Assembly: GCA_017447865.1 (NCBI GenBank)
Contig: JAFSMO010000101.1
Span: 1 to 32,800 of the forward strand
Reading direction: 5' to 3'
DNA length: 32,800 nt
Source of the DNA: Thermoguttaceae bacterium
GTDB lineage: Bacteria; Planctomycetota; Planctomycetia; Pirellulales; Thermoguttaceae
The position numbers and the translations under genes are program-made. The notes under the pieces were generated by a model. The model did no database searches. It was not told the DNA's origin and saw only the letters and a program-made list of their open reading frames with translations. Below, piece by piece: positions 15,001 to 22,169 of this stretch. Numbering within the stretch: the first letter of the stretch is position 1; every line of letters begins with the position of its first letter.

Positions 15001-15951
15001 TTATTCGATAAAAACGCCGATTTTACGGAATTTCTCGTAACGTTTCTCAATGAGTTCATCAATGGGCTCTTTCGCCAGCTCACGCAGGGAAGTGCGGAGG
15101 TACTTCTTGAGGTTCCCGGCCATCAGACGCGGATCACGATGTGCTCCACCAAGCGGCTCAGGGATCACTGCGTCCACGACGCCCAATTCCTTCAAATCTT
15201 TGGAAGTAAGGTGGAGCTGCTCGGCGGCCTGGACACGGAATTCCTTGCTTTTCCAGAGGATTCCCGCGCAGCCTTCCGGACTGATGACGGAGTAGTAGGC
15301 GTGCTCCAGAATCGCGACGCGGTCCCCCACGCCGATCCCAATCGCACCGCCGGAGCCGCCTTCACCGATCACTACGCAGATGATGGGTGTGCGGAGACGG
15401 GACATTTCGTACATTCCCTGAGCGATGACCCACGCCTGACCGCGTTCCTCGGCGCCGACTCCCGGCCATGCGCCCGGTGTGTCGATCAGGGTAATAATCG
15501 GAAGGTGATACTTCGCCGCCAATCTCATTTTCTGAATGGCCTTGCGGTACCCCTCCGGCTCGGCGCACCCGTAGCGGCATTTCGTGCGTTCGGTGATGTT
15601 TTTGCCCTTTTGGTGTCCTACGACCATGCAGGGGATCCCGTCCAGTTTCGCCCAGCCGGTGATGATGGCCGGGTCGTCCCCAAAGAAACGGTCCCCGTGA
15701 AGTTCCACAAACTCATCGAAAGCCAAATTCAAATAATCGCTCGTCTGGGGACGATTGGAATGACGCGAAACCTCGACCGTCTCCCAAGGCTGGAGGTTCT
15801 GGTAGATGCTGCGCTTTAAATCCACCAGTTCCCGGCGAAGACGCTTGATGGAATCCTTCACGTCCGGCGAATCACCTGAGGTGCGTTCCATTTCTTCCAG
15901 ACGGGATTCAAGTTCGTAAATCGGCTGCTCAAATGAAAGTTGAATTTCCAT
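15001..15951 (-). CDS. accA: Acetyl-CoA carboxylase carboxyltransferase subunit alpha
   Basis: At 316 residues this has the usual length for AccA. Recognised blocks: N-terminal helical part with YELESRLEEME; LNLAFDEFVELHGDR; VVGHQKGKNITER; PEGYRKAIQKMRLA; TLIDTPGAWPGVGAEERGQ; IGEGGSGGAIGIGVGD; YYSVISPEGCAGILWK; LGVVDAVIPEPLGGAHRD. It transfers carboxyl from biotin to acetyl-CoA together with AccD in the first step of fatty acid synthesis. Its start is odd: the stretch before ATG 15951 has no Shine-Dalgarno sequence and consists of the heptamer repeat at 15958-16001. The gene is single-copy here, with no accD, accB or accC nearby. Confidence 0.97.
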   Translation of the reverse strand: MEIQLSFEQPIYELESRLEEMERTSGDSPDVKDSIKRLRRELVDLKRSIYQNLQPWETVEVSRHSNRPQTSDYLNLAFDEFVELHGDRFFGDDPAIITGWAKLDGIPCMVVGHQKGKNITERTKCRYGCAEPEGYRKAIQKMRLAAKYHLPIITLIDTPGAWPGVGAEERGQAWVIAQGMYEMSRLRTPIICVVIGEGGSGGAIGIGVGDRVAILEHAYYSVISPEGCAGILWKSKEFRVQAAEQLHLTSKDLKELGVVDAVIPEPLGGAHRDPRLMAGNLKKYLRTSLRELAKEPIDELIEKRYEKFRKIGVFIE

Positions 15952-15957
15952 ATTTAT

Positions 15958-16001
15958 AGTTATCAGTTATAGTTGTCAGTTTTCAGTTGTAGCTGAAAAC
16001 T
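15958..16001. repeat. Heptamer repeat with short inverted arm, directly before accA
   Basis: Units of the GTTATCA, GTTGTCA, GTTTTCA kind run from 15958 to 15988. The last unit forms a perfect 9-bp inverted repeat, AGTTTTCAG (15978-15986) with CTGAAAACT (15993-16001), around 6 nt. It fills the space between the pseudokinase stop (8 nt away) and the accA start (6 nt away). It looks like a short relative of the armed elements further right, without their core. Confidence 0.7.
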
Positions 16002-16009
16002 CAAAACCA

Positions 16010-16864
16010 TCATCTCTCCCCGCGTCGTTCCGGGTTTCTGATGAATATTTTCATCTCTTTCAGGGCGTTGTAAACCTCGTGCGAAGTGGACGGCCGCTCC
16101 GAAGGTGATTTGGCCATGCACTGCCGAAGGAGTTTTGTGAATTCCTCCGTCAGATTCGGATTGATCGCATCTGCGGCGGGAACGGGGACGTTCAAATGCT
16201 GGTGCGCGAGCTGGTTGAAATTTTCCCCTGCGAACGGCGGGACGCCCGTCGCCATCTCGAAAAAAATACACGCCAGCGAATAAATATCGGAGCGTTGGTC
16301 ACGCCCCTCACCGCGGATCTGTTCCGGCGCGAGGTAGCGGCCACGCTGAGGGACCTCGTCGGAACCAAGCAGGCGGGACCACAAATGATTCGGCCGTTGC
16401 GCGAACAGGAACTCGATCAGGCGCGTCTCGTTCGTTTCCCGGTTCACCATGAAAACGTCGGGGGAAAGGTCGCGGTGCACCCACCCAAAGGAATTGAAAC
16501 AGGCGAGCGCCTCGGCCATATCCTCGATCATCTTGTGAACACGCCACCCGTAGGACTCCAGCCCTTCGCTTAAAACGTCCCGAAGCGGGTTGAACGGGAC
16601 CCACTCCATCACGAGGAACGTTTCTCCCTTTTCCTGAAGAAAGTCGTACATTTCCACGATCTTCGCGTGATGAAACTCCCGGCCAATGACGTACTCCTTG
16701 CGCAGAGCCTCGATGACCCGGCGGTCCTGCTTCAATTCCTCGACCGGCATTTTGATCGCCACGGGAATTTCCAGCAGCGAGCTGTACCCGTGCCAGACCT
16801 GGGTCATGGAGCCGACGCTAACGCATTTGATGAACTGGTACGAGCCTGCGGAAGTAAAAGCCAT
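16010..16864 (-). CDS. Ser/Thr protein kinase-fold protein, predicted pseudokinase
   Basis: Its 284 residues make up a single bacterial Hanks-type kinase fold with no membrane segment. Kept features: VAIK (K38), the hinge FLVMEWVPF, HRD (130-132), APEQ (169-172) and SDIYSLACIFFEM with D183. Altered features: the glycine loop reads VGSMTQVWHG, the catalytic-loop asparagine is valine (HRDLSPDV, V137), and the DFG motif reads E151-F-L. Both residues that normally hold the metal ions of ATP are thus changed, so phosphotransfer is doubtful. ATP binding or a scaffold role is possible. It is the first gene of the minus-strand set with accA and the LRR protein, divergent from proC. Confidence 0.85.
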   Translation of the reverse strand: MAFTSAGSYQFIKCVSVGSMTQVWHGYSSLLEIPVAIKMPVEELKQDRRVIEALRKEYVIGREFHHAKIVEMYDFLQEKGETFLVMEWVPFNPLRDVLSEGLESYGWRVHKMIEDMAEALACFNSFGWVHRDLSPDVFMVNRETNETRLIEFLFAQRPNHLWSRLLGSDEVPQRGRYLAPEQIRGEGRDQRSDIYSLACIFFEMATGVPPFAGENFNQLAHQHLNVPVPAADAINPNLTEEFTKLLRQCMAKSPSERPSTSHEVYNALKEMKIFIRNPERRGER

Positions 16865-17033
16865 TTTGCCAAATTATGTTTGGACTGAAGTGTGGTGTGA
16901 GGCGTGGATCAGGTCCGGAATCCAGAGTTTTGAGTGCCTGAATTTCCGAACGGAGTTTCCCATTTTCTTTGATTTTACCAAATCCGGGATTTTTTTCAAG
17001 GCGCCCCCCCCTTCCAGCACGGTTTATTTTCAG

Positions 17034-17039
17034 TATAAT
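17034..17039 (+). promoter_or_regulatory. Probable -10 box of proC
   Basis: TATAAT lies 44 nt before the proC start codon; the -35 region (CTTCCA or TTCCAG around 17011-17017) is weak. The 218-nt gap between the divergent pseudokinase and proC shows nothing else distinct apart from a CATAAT on the minus strand (16878-16873) that could serve the pseudokinase. Confidence 0.4.
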
Positions 17040-17082
17040 AAACGAAAGTTTTTCCCAAATTCACTCTAAAGGACCAAAAATC

Positions 17083-17898
17083 ATGCAAATCACCAAGAAA
17101 ATTGGCTTCATCGGCGCCGGTCAAATGGCCACGGCGCTTTCCAAAGGTTTCGTTTCCAAGGCGGGCGTCCCGGCTGAAAATATCATCGCCGCCGATGCGT
17201 TCGAGTCCAGCCGCGAAAAATTCACCGCCGCGACGGGGATCCAGACCACCGACTCCAACGTGGACGTGGTGGAGGACTGCGACGTGATCGTTTTGTCGGT
17301 CAAGCCCCAGGTTTTGCCGGACGTGATGCAGGAGATCGCGCCGTACATCACGCCGAAGCACCTCGTCATTTCGATCTGTGCGGGGATCCCGCTCGCGAAA
17401 CTCGCCGCCGGTCTGGGGGCCGAAACCCGCCTGGTGCGAGTGATGCCGAACACGCCGTGCCTGATCGGTCAGGGCGCCATTGCGTTCTGCAATTCCGAGA
17501 CCGTCACCGAGGAAGATTTCGAGATCACGTGCGACCTGCTGAAGAGCGTCGGCCGCTGCTTCCACGTCGGCGAGCACGTGATGGACGCGGTGACGGGGCT
17601 TTCCGGCTCTGGTCCGGCGTACGTGTACCTGATCATCGAGGCGCTGGCCGACGGCGGCGTCATGATGGGCCTGCCCCGTGACGTGGCGCTGACCCTTGCG
17701 GCCCAGACCGTGCGCGGAGCCGCCGCGATGGTGCTCGAAACGAAGGAGCACCCGGGCGTTTTGAAAGACCGCGTCACCTCCCCCGCCGGAACGACCATCG
17801 CCGGCATGCGCGAGCTGGAATCCCACGGAGTCCGCGCCGCGATGTACGAAGCGGTCATTGCCGCGACGAAACGCTCGGCGGAACTCGGCAAAAAATAA
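17083..17898 (+). CDS. proC: Pyrroline-5-carboxylate reductase
   Basis: It is 271 residues, normal for ProC, which reduces pyrroline-5-carboxylate to proline with NAD(P)H. The N-terminal Rossmann part has GFIGAGQMATAL; then VILSVKPQVL-type (here VIVLSVKPQVLPDV), SICAGIPLAKL and RVMPNTPCLIGQGA. The C-terminal dimer domain has AVTGLSGSGPAYVYLIIEALADGGV and the signature PGVLKDRVTSPAGTTIAGMREL. I start at ATG 17083 because AAAGGA lies about 9 nt before it; the frame is open further up through AT-rich non-coding DNA. A heptamer-armed element begins 7 nt after its stop. Confidence 0.97.
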   Translation: MQITKKIGFIGAGQMATALSKGFVSKAGVPAENIIAADAFESSREKFTAATGIQTTDSNVDVVEDCDVIVLSVKPQVLPDVMQEIAPYITPKHLVISICAGIPLAKLAAGLGAETRLVRVMPNTPCLIGQGAIAFCNSETVTEEDFEITCDLLKSVGRCFHVGEHVMDAVTGLSGSGPAYVYLIIEALADGGVMMGLPRDVALTLAAQTVRGAAAMVLETKEHPGVLKDRVTSPAGTTIAGMRELESHGVRAAMYEAVIAATKRSAELGKK

Positions 17899-17905
17899 AT
17901 TTTTT

Positions 17906-18032
17906 GAGTTAGGAGTTAGGAGTGAGGAGTTAGGAGTTGACGCTGGCGCGTAACGTCGCCTTCAGAAAGATTTCGACCCATAAAAAGCCGAAGGCTTTTC
18001 CAACTCCTAACTTCTCACTCCTAACTCCTAAC
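17906..18032 (+). repeat. Heptamer-armed hairpin element, copy A
   Basis: The left arm (17908-17938) is GTTAGGA, GTTAGGA, GTGAGGA, GTTAGGA, GTT. The right arm (18002-18032) is its reverse complement with a single difference over 31 nt. The 63-nt core between them (17939-18001) contains hairpin I (ACGC-TGGC-GCGT) and hairpin II (AAAAGCC-GAA-GGCTTTT). It starts 7 nt after the proC stop and ends 34 nt before the esterase start, and its core orientation follows the genes. The other copies are at 20887-21012 (minus) and 22023-22141 (plus). Confidence 0.85.
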
Positions 18033-18066
18033 TTCCATTTCCACTTCCCACCTCAAGGAGTAACCC

Positions 18067-19584
18067 ATGCTTAAATTCCATTTTGTGCGGCTGGCCTCTC
18101 TGGCAGTCGCGATCCTGGCGTGCGTCTGGGCTTCCAGCGTCATGGCCGAAGTCAAAGTCACGAATGCGTTCACCGATAATGCGGTTCTTCAGCGCGGCGT
18201 TCCGGTCTGCGTCTGGGGCACGGCGGACGCCGGTGAAAAAGTCACCGTCACGTTCCACGGAAATTCCGTCGAAGCCACCGCTTGCGAGGCGGGCTGCTGG
18301 AAGGTCCAACTCCCCGCGATGGACGGGACTTTCGAGGGCCAGGACCTCGTCATCAAAGGCGCGGCCAATGAGATCGTTCTGAAGAACGTGGTCGTCGGCG
18401 AGGTCTGGATCTGCTCCGGCCAGTCCAACATGGAAATGCCGCTGAACTCGTGGGGCCAGAGCCGCGCGCCCAAAGGCCAGCCCTTCGTCCCGCGTCTGGC
18501 CTGCACGGAAGAAGAGCTGAACGGCGATTTCAGCTTCATCCGCTTCAATCGTGAGCAGCACGAAACGGCCGCGGTCGAAAACAAAGACGTGCACTCTGCC
18601 GGCTGGCAGCTCTGCAAAGACGGCGCCCAGAAAAACTGCACGGCCTGTGGTTTCCACTTTGCCGTCGCGATCTCCAAGGTTCTGAACGTCCCGGTCGGTC
18701 TGATCGACTCGAACTGGGGCGGAAGCAACATTAATAGCTGGATCCCGGACTACGGCTGGGATCTGGTCCCCGAAACGGTCCAGCCGGGCAAAGACCTCCT
18801 GGCGAAACGCGCGGCCGACATGGCGGCGGGTCAGCCGTGTGGCTACCACCACGCCGGCGGCATGTACTACGCGATGCTCGCCCCGTGGAAGAACTACACG
18901 GTCAAGGGCGCGCTCTGGTATCAGGGCTGCTCCAATGCCGGTGAGGGCGAATTCTACTACTTCAAGCAGAAGGCCATGATTCTCGCGTGGCGTCAGATCT
19001 GGGGCGACATTCCGTTCTACTGGGTCCAGCTCGCTAATTTCCGCGCGCAGGATCCGAACCCGAACGAGGCCGGCTGGGGCTTCGTGCGTAACGGCCAGAC
19101 GATGTGCATGGAGGTTCCGAAGACCGGTCAGGCGGTCATCATCGAAGCCGGTGAGGCTGGCGACATTCACCCGACCGACAAATGGGACGCCGGAAACCGT
19201 CTCGCCCGCTGGGCGCTGGCCAAGGATTACGGCATTCAGGGGATCGAGTGCTGCTCGCCGATGCTCGAGAGCGTGGCGTTTGACGGCGCGAAAGCGATCG
19301 TGAAGTTCAACCACGTCGGCGGCGGTCTGGTCGTTGCGAAGAACACGGAGCGCGAGGGGATCACGTGCATCGAAGGCACGCCGAACTGCTTCGCGGTGGC
19401 CGGCGAGGACAAAAACTTCCACTGGGCCGAGGCGAAGATCGTGGGTGAAGACTCCGTCGAGCTGACCTGCGCCGACGTCCCGGCCCCGAAGTACGTCCGC
19501 TTTGCGTTCCAGAACAATCCGACGGACGTCAACCTCTACTCCAAAGACGGCTTGCCCGCCACGCCGTTCCGGACGGATAAATAA
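18067..19584 (+). CDS. Secreted sialate O-acetylesterase-family SGNH hydrolase
   Basis: A 505-residue exported protein; signal peptide 1-27 (LASLAVAILACVW...VMA). An N-terminal beta domain (about 30-110, NAVLQRGVPVCVWGTA) precedes the SGNH domain. There GQSNM gives nucleophile S120, GGSNINSW the oxyanion block, and GDIHPTDK the D366-x-H368 pair. The family removes acetyl groups from sialic acid or xylan-type sugars. The usual WYQGESN block reads WYQGCSN here (C288 in place of Glu). The protein has many cysteines for this family. AAGGAG lies 8 nt before ATG 18067. The leader contains element copy A. It probably deacetylates the glycan handled by the genes further right; the exact sugar cannot be read. 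Confidence 0.9.
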   Translation: MLKFHFVRLASLAVAILACVWASSVMAEVKVTNAFTDNAVLQRGVPVCVWGTADAGEKVTVTFHGNSVEATACEAGCWKVQLPAMDGTFEGQDLVIKGAANEIVLKNVVVGEVWICSGQSNMEMPLNSWGQSRAPKGQPFVPRLACTEEELNGDFSFIRFNREQHETAAVENKDVHSAGWQLCKDGAQKNCTACGFHFAVAISKVLNVPVGLIDSNWGGSNINSWIPDYGWDLVPETVQPGKDLLAKRAADMAAGQPCGYHHAGGMYYAMLAPWKNYTVKGALWYQGCSNAGEGEFYYFKQKAMILAWRQIWGDIPFYWVQLANFRAQDPNPNEAGWGFVRNGQTMCMEVPKTGQAVIIEAGEAGDIHPTDKWDAGNRLARWALAKDYGIQGIECCSPMLESVAFDGAKAIVKFNHVGGGLVVAKNTEREGITCIEGTPNCFAVAGEDKNFHWAEAKIVGEDSVELTCADVPAPKYVRFAFQNNPTDVNLYSKDGLPATPFRTDK

Positions 19585-19600
19585 AAGAAACTTTTTTTAC

Positions 19601-19725
19601 GTGGGCGACGTCTCCGACGTCGTCCACAAGATCCGGAGGGCCGGCGTCCCGCCGGTCAAGTTAATACCTTGTGCGACAAAAAACACAAAATAATTAACTT
19701 GACCGGCGAGGACGCCGGCCCTCCG
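19601..19725. terminator. Two strong hairpins between convergent genes, probable two-way terminator or repetitive palindrome
   Basis: Hairpin 1: GTGGGCGACGTC (19601-19612) with GACGTCGTCCAC (19616-19627), 12 pairs with one wobble and a TCC loop. Hairpin 2: 19634-19665 with 19693-19725, 32 pairs with one bulged base, loop 27 nt; it begins CGGAGGGCCGGC and its partner ends GCCGGCCCTCCG. They fill the gap between the esterase stop (19584) and the oxidoreductase stop (19733). They could end transcription from both sides. Their size is beyond an ordinary terminator, so they may also be a repetitive palindromic family. Confidence 0.65.
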
Positions 19726-19732
19726 TATCAAG

Positions 19733-20869
19733 TCACTTCTCCCACTTCGTGTAACCCGAAGCGGCGAGGATCACTTTCTGCGACAGAAGCTCGAAATCGT
19801 ACGAGTACGGGTTTTCTTTCAGGCCGCGGACGTAGTGCGCGAACTCGGTCAGCTGGCCGATGTAGCGGTCCGTGTACGGCTCCAGTTTGAGCGCGTTCAC
19901 CCCTTTGTGGTACTCGCCCTGATCCTGGTCAAGCGTCAACGTCACGTTCAGCGGGACCATCTTCCCCGAGGCGTCACGCGACCAGTTTTCCAGCGGGTCG
20001 AGCACGAACGAGCCTTTCGTCCCATGCGCGGCCAGCCGGCGGCGGGAGAAACCGTCGATCTTGCGCAGCGAGACGCGGATCTCCGCGATCGCCTTCTCGT
20101 AAAGCAGCACCGAGAGCGTATTATCGTTCAGGCCGTCTTTCGGGTCCGGCTTTTCAAACACGTGGATCTCGTTCGGCGCGCCGAGCAATTCCACCACAAA
20201 ATCGACCAGGTGGGAGCCAAAGTCGTAAAGACCGCCGCCGCGGTACGTGGCGAGCCACTTGCGGAAGCCCTCGCTCGTGTCGTTCCGGCACATGTCGAGC
20301 TGAATGTCGTGCAGCTCGCCCAGCCAGCCGCTGCGGTAGGCGTGCAGAAGGAGCCGGAACGCCTGATTCGTGCGGTACATGTAGCCCGGCTGGATCAGGA
20401 CGTTCTTTTCGCGGCAGAGGTCCAAGAGCGTTTTCAGCTCGTTCAGATCCTGGCCGAGCGGTTTATCGACGTGCATGTGCAGGCCGCGCGCCGCGCATTT
20501 CATGGCCGTGGGAAGAAGCTCCGTCATTTCCGTTTCGACCGCGACGGCTTCCAGGCCCGGAATGTTCAGGAGTTCTTCCTGGCTCATCCAGTTCAGGTCT
20601 TTGTAAAGGCCGTCGTTCTTGTGACGCTTCTCCTCTTCGGGATTTTCGGCCGCGATGCCGACGATCTCGTAGTACTGCGGGAGCATTTTCAGCGTGTTCA
20701 TTTTCCCGCTCGCGTGTTCGTGACGCACGCCGATCTGGGCGATTTTGATTTTCTTGAACGGCTCTTCATTTGCCGATTCCGGTTTCGGCTCGTCCGCTTT
20801 CAGCGTACCGCCGAGCAGCGCCGCCGTTCCCAATCCAAGGCTGGTCTTCATGAATGATCTGCGAATCAC
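19733..20869 (-). CDS. Gfo/Idh/MocA-family oxidoreductase with Tat signal
   Basis: This 378-residue protein begins MIRRSFMK: a twin-arginine motif (RRxFxK at 3-8) before a hydrophobic stretch (LGLGTAALLGG), so export in folded form with cofactor is likely. The NAD(P)-binding domain starts at IKIAQIGVRHEHASG, a degenerate glycine loop. HVDKPLG (D135-K136-P137) stands for the EKP motif. The C-terminal part has GGGLYDFGSHLVDFVVELLG, typical of the family. Such secreted members are common in planctomycetes and act on sugars or sugar acids with tightly bound NAD(P). The start is GTG 20869, supported by AAAGGA 6 nt before it and by the Tat motif; ATG 20851 would cut the motif. Element copy B lies 17 nt upstream. 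Confidence 0.9.
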   Translation of the reverse strand: MIRRSFMKTSLGLGTAALLGGTLKADEPKPESANEEPFKKIKIAQIGVRHEHASGKMNTLKMLPQYYEIVGIAAENPEEEKRHKNDGLYKDLNWMSQEELLNIPGLEAVAVETEMTELLPTAMKCAARGLHMHVDKPLGQDLNELKTLLDLCREKNVLIQPGYMYRTNQAFRLLLHAYRSGWLGELHDIQLDMCRNDTSEGFRKWLATYRGGGLYDFGSHLVDFVVELLGAPNEIHVFEKPDPKDGLNDNTLSVLLYEKAIAEIRVSLRKIDGFSRRRLAAHGTKGSFVLDPLENWSRDASGKMVPLNVTLTLDQDQGEYHKGVNALKLEPYTDRYIGQLTEFAHYVRGLKENPYSYDFELLSQKVILAASGYTKWEK

Positions 20870-20886
20870 GGTTAATCCTTTCTTTC

Positions 20887-21012
20887 AGTGTGGAGTTTGG
20901 AGAGTGGAGTGTGGAGTTGGAAAAGCCTTCGGCTTTTTACGGGTTGAAGTCTTTCTGAAGGCGGCGTTACGCGAAGCGTCAACTCCACTCTCCACACTCC
21001 AAACTCCACACT
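20887..21012 (-). repeat. Heptamer-armed hairpin element, copy B
   Basis: Arms 20887-20918 and 20981-21012 consist of GTGTGGA, GTTTGGA and GAGTGGA units and pair over 32 nt with two mismatches. These units differ from those of copies A and C (GTTAGGA type), but the two arms match each other. The 62-nt core (20919-20980) is on the minus strand relative to copy A and agrees with it at roughly 88 percent by eye; hairpin I has loop TTC in place of TGGC, and hairpin II is identical. It starts 6 nt after the amidohydrolase stop and ends 17 nt before the oxidoreductase start, co-oriented with both genes. Confidence 0.85.
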
Positions 21013-21018
21013 CAGTTT

Positions 21019-21873
21019 CTAGTACCTGATTTTCAAAAAGTCGCTTTCTTCAAGGCCGCACTCCTCGATGACGCGGAACCAGCGGTCGTAAGGAATGATC
21101 TCGCCGTCGCCGTTGTTCGTGCCGACCGAGAACGTCGTGCCGGCGGCTTTCGCCATTTTGATGAATTTCACGCTCGGGAAAGTCGATTTGGCCTGAATTT
21201 CCAGCGCGACGCCGTTTTTCACCGCCCGGTCGATCACCGCTTTCATACGCTCCTCAGTCCAGAAATGGTCGTATCGGTCCGCGAGCTGGGCCGGCAGGTA
21301 CGTCGGATTCGCCAGGATCGTGATCGGTTCGTCGAGGATCTGCATCGTGTGCCGGAAGTACCGCTCCATCCACACTTCCTCGTCGGTGATGACGTACGTA
21401 TCGGCCCGCCACAGACGCACGGGCTGGCCGTTTTCGTCGTCCATGATCATCGTGTCGGCCAGGACGTAATCCAGCTGCTTCAGCACGTCGGGGCTGAAGT
21501 AGGTGAACCAGTCGCGGTCGTTGACCTGCATCCCGATGGGGAGTTTCACGCCCTTTTCGGCCATGATCTTGCGATTGTACCGGATGAACGCCAGCAGCGA
21601 CGCGTCGTCAAAGAGCGGCCACTCGCGGCCCGAGTTTTCGAGGATGCCCGACTGAATGCCGGTGGCTTCCTGACGCTCGATCGCCTTGACGCACGTCGTG
21701 CCAAGCCTCAGGTGAATGTGGTAGTCGGTCAGCGTGAACGGCGCCGCCGCTTTAACGTGCTGGGCGTCCGTCGGGGTCGGTACGTGCCAGAAAGACTTTT
21801 TTTCCTGTGCCATCGTGAAGGGGGCCAAAGCCATGAGGGCCGCGGCGAAAATGAGAGCGATGAATTTCGTCAT
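21019..21873 (-). CDS. Secreted amidohydrolase-like / PHP-type metal-dependent hydrolase
   Basis: It encodes 284 residues with a signal peptide (MTKFIALIFAAALMALAPFTMA). DYHIHL (H52, H54) near the start of the mature part is the first metal-binding strand of amidohydrolase or PHP barrels. Later pieces that fit are ANPTYLPAQL, GVALEIQAKSTFP and FSVGTNNGDGE, as in the final strands of PHP-type phosphoesterase barrels. The reaction cannot be given. A promoter (TTGACT, 17 nt, CATAAT) lies 47-75 nt before ATG 21873; no clear Shine-Dalgarno sequence is present. It is transcribed toward the Gfo/Idh gene with copy B between, so the two probably form an operon. Confidence 0.75.
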   Translation of the reverse strand: MTKFIALIFAAALMALAPFTMAQEKKSFWHVPTPTDAQHVKAAAPFTLTDYHIHLRLGTTCVKAIERQEATGIQSGILENSGREWPLFDDASLLAFIRYNRKIMAEKGVKLPIGMQVNDRDWFTYFSPDVLKQLDYVLADTMIMDDENGQPVRLWRADTYVITDEEVWMERYFRHTMQILDEPITILANPTYLPAQLADRYDHFWTEERMKAVIDRAVKNGVALEIQAKSTFPSVKFIKMAKAAGTTFSVGTNNGDGEIIPYDRWFRVIEECGLEESDFLKIRY

Positions 21874-21919
21874 TTTGAGTCGGGTGGGTTAGGAGCCGGT
21901 GGGGATTCAATTTTTTCTT

Positions 21920-21948
21920 ATTATGCGTTAAAGCCCCCCAAAAGTCAA
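21920..21948 (-). promoter_or_regulatory. Promoter of the amidohydrolase gene
   Basis: On the minus strand: TTGACT (21948-21943), 17-nt spacer with GGGGGGCTTT, CATAAT (21925-21920). The spacer closely resembles that of the promoter at 25090-25118. Confidence 0.65.
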
Positions 21949-21989
21949 GAGGGGCGGGGAAATTTTTTCTTCATTTTTTTCGAGGGGGG

Positions 21990-22017
21990 TTGATTTTTGG
22001 GGCGCGTGTGGTAAACT
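21990..22017 (+). promoter_or_regulatory. Promoter leading into element copy C
   Basis: TTGATT (21990-21995), 16-nt spacer beginning TTTGGGGCG, TAAACT (22012-22017). The predicted start near 22024 coincides with the first base of the heptamer arm, so the mRNA of the next gene would begin with the hairpin element. Confidence 0.45.
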
Positions 22018-22022
22018 GGTGA

Positions 22023-22141
22023 TTAGTGAGGAGTGAGGAGTTAGGAGTTGCGCTGGCGCGTAACGTCACCTTCAGAAAGACTTTAACCCCTTAAAAGCCG
22101 AAGCTTTTTCAATTCCTAACTCCTCACTCCTAACTCCTAAC
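22023..22141 (+). repeat. Heptamer-armed hairpin element, copy C
   Basis: The left arm has three units (GTGAGGA, GTGAGGA, GTTAGGA, GTT; 22026-22049); the right arm has four (22111-22141, reverse complement GTTAGGA, GTTAGGA, GTGAGGA, GTTAGGA, ATT). The 61-nt core (22050-22110) keeps CGC-TGGC-GCG and AAAAGC-CGAA-GCTTTT. It ends 28 nt before the ATG of the next gene and points the same way. Confidence 0.82.
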
Positions 22142-22169
22142 TAAAAAAATGCTTGATTCCTGACCTGAA

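Noticed and set aside
16010..16864. Active Ser/Thr kinase
   Set aside because: Both metal-binding positions (Asn of the catalytic loop and Asp of DFG) are changed to Val and Glu, so I call it a pseudokinase.
17906..18032. CRISPR array
   Set aside because: Repeats are contiguous 7-mers with no spacers and form inverted arms; there are no cas genes.
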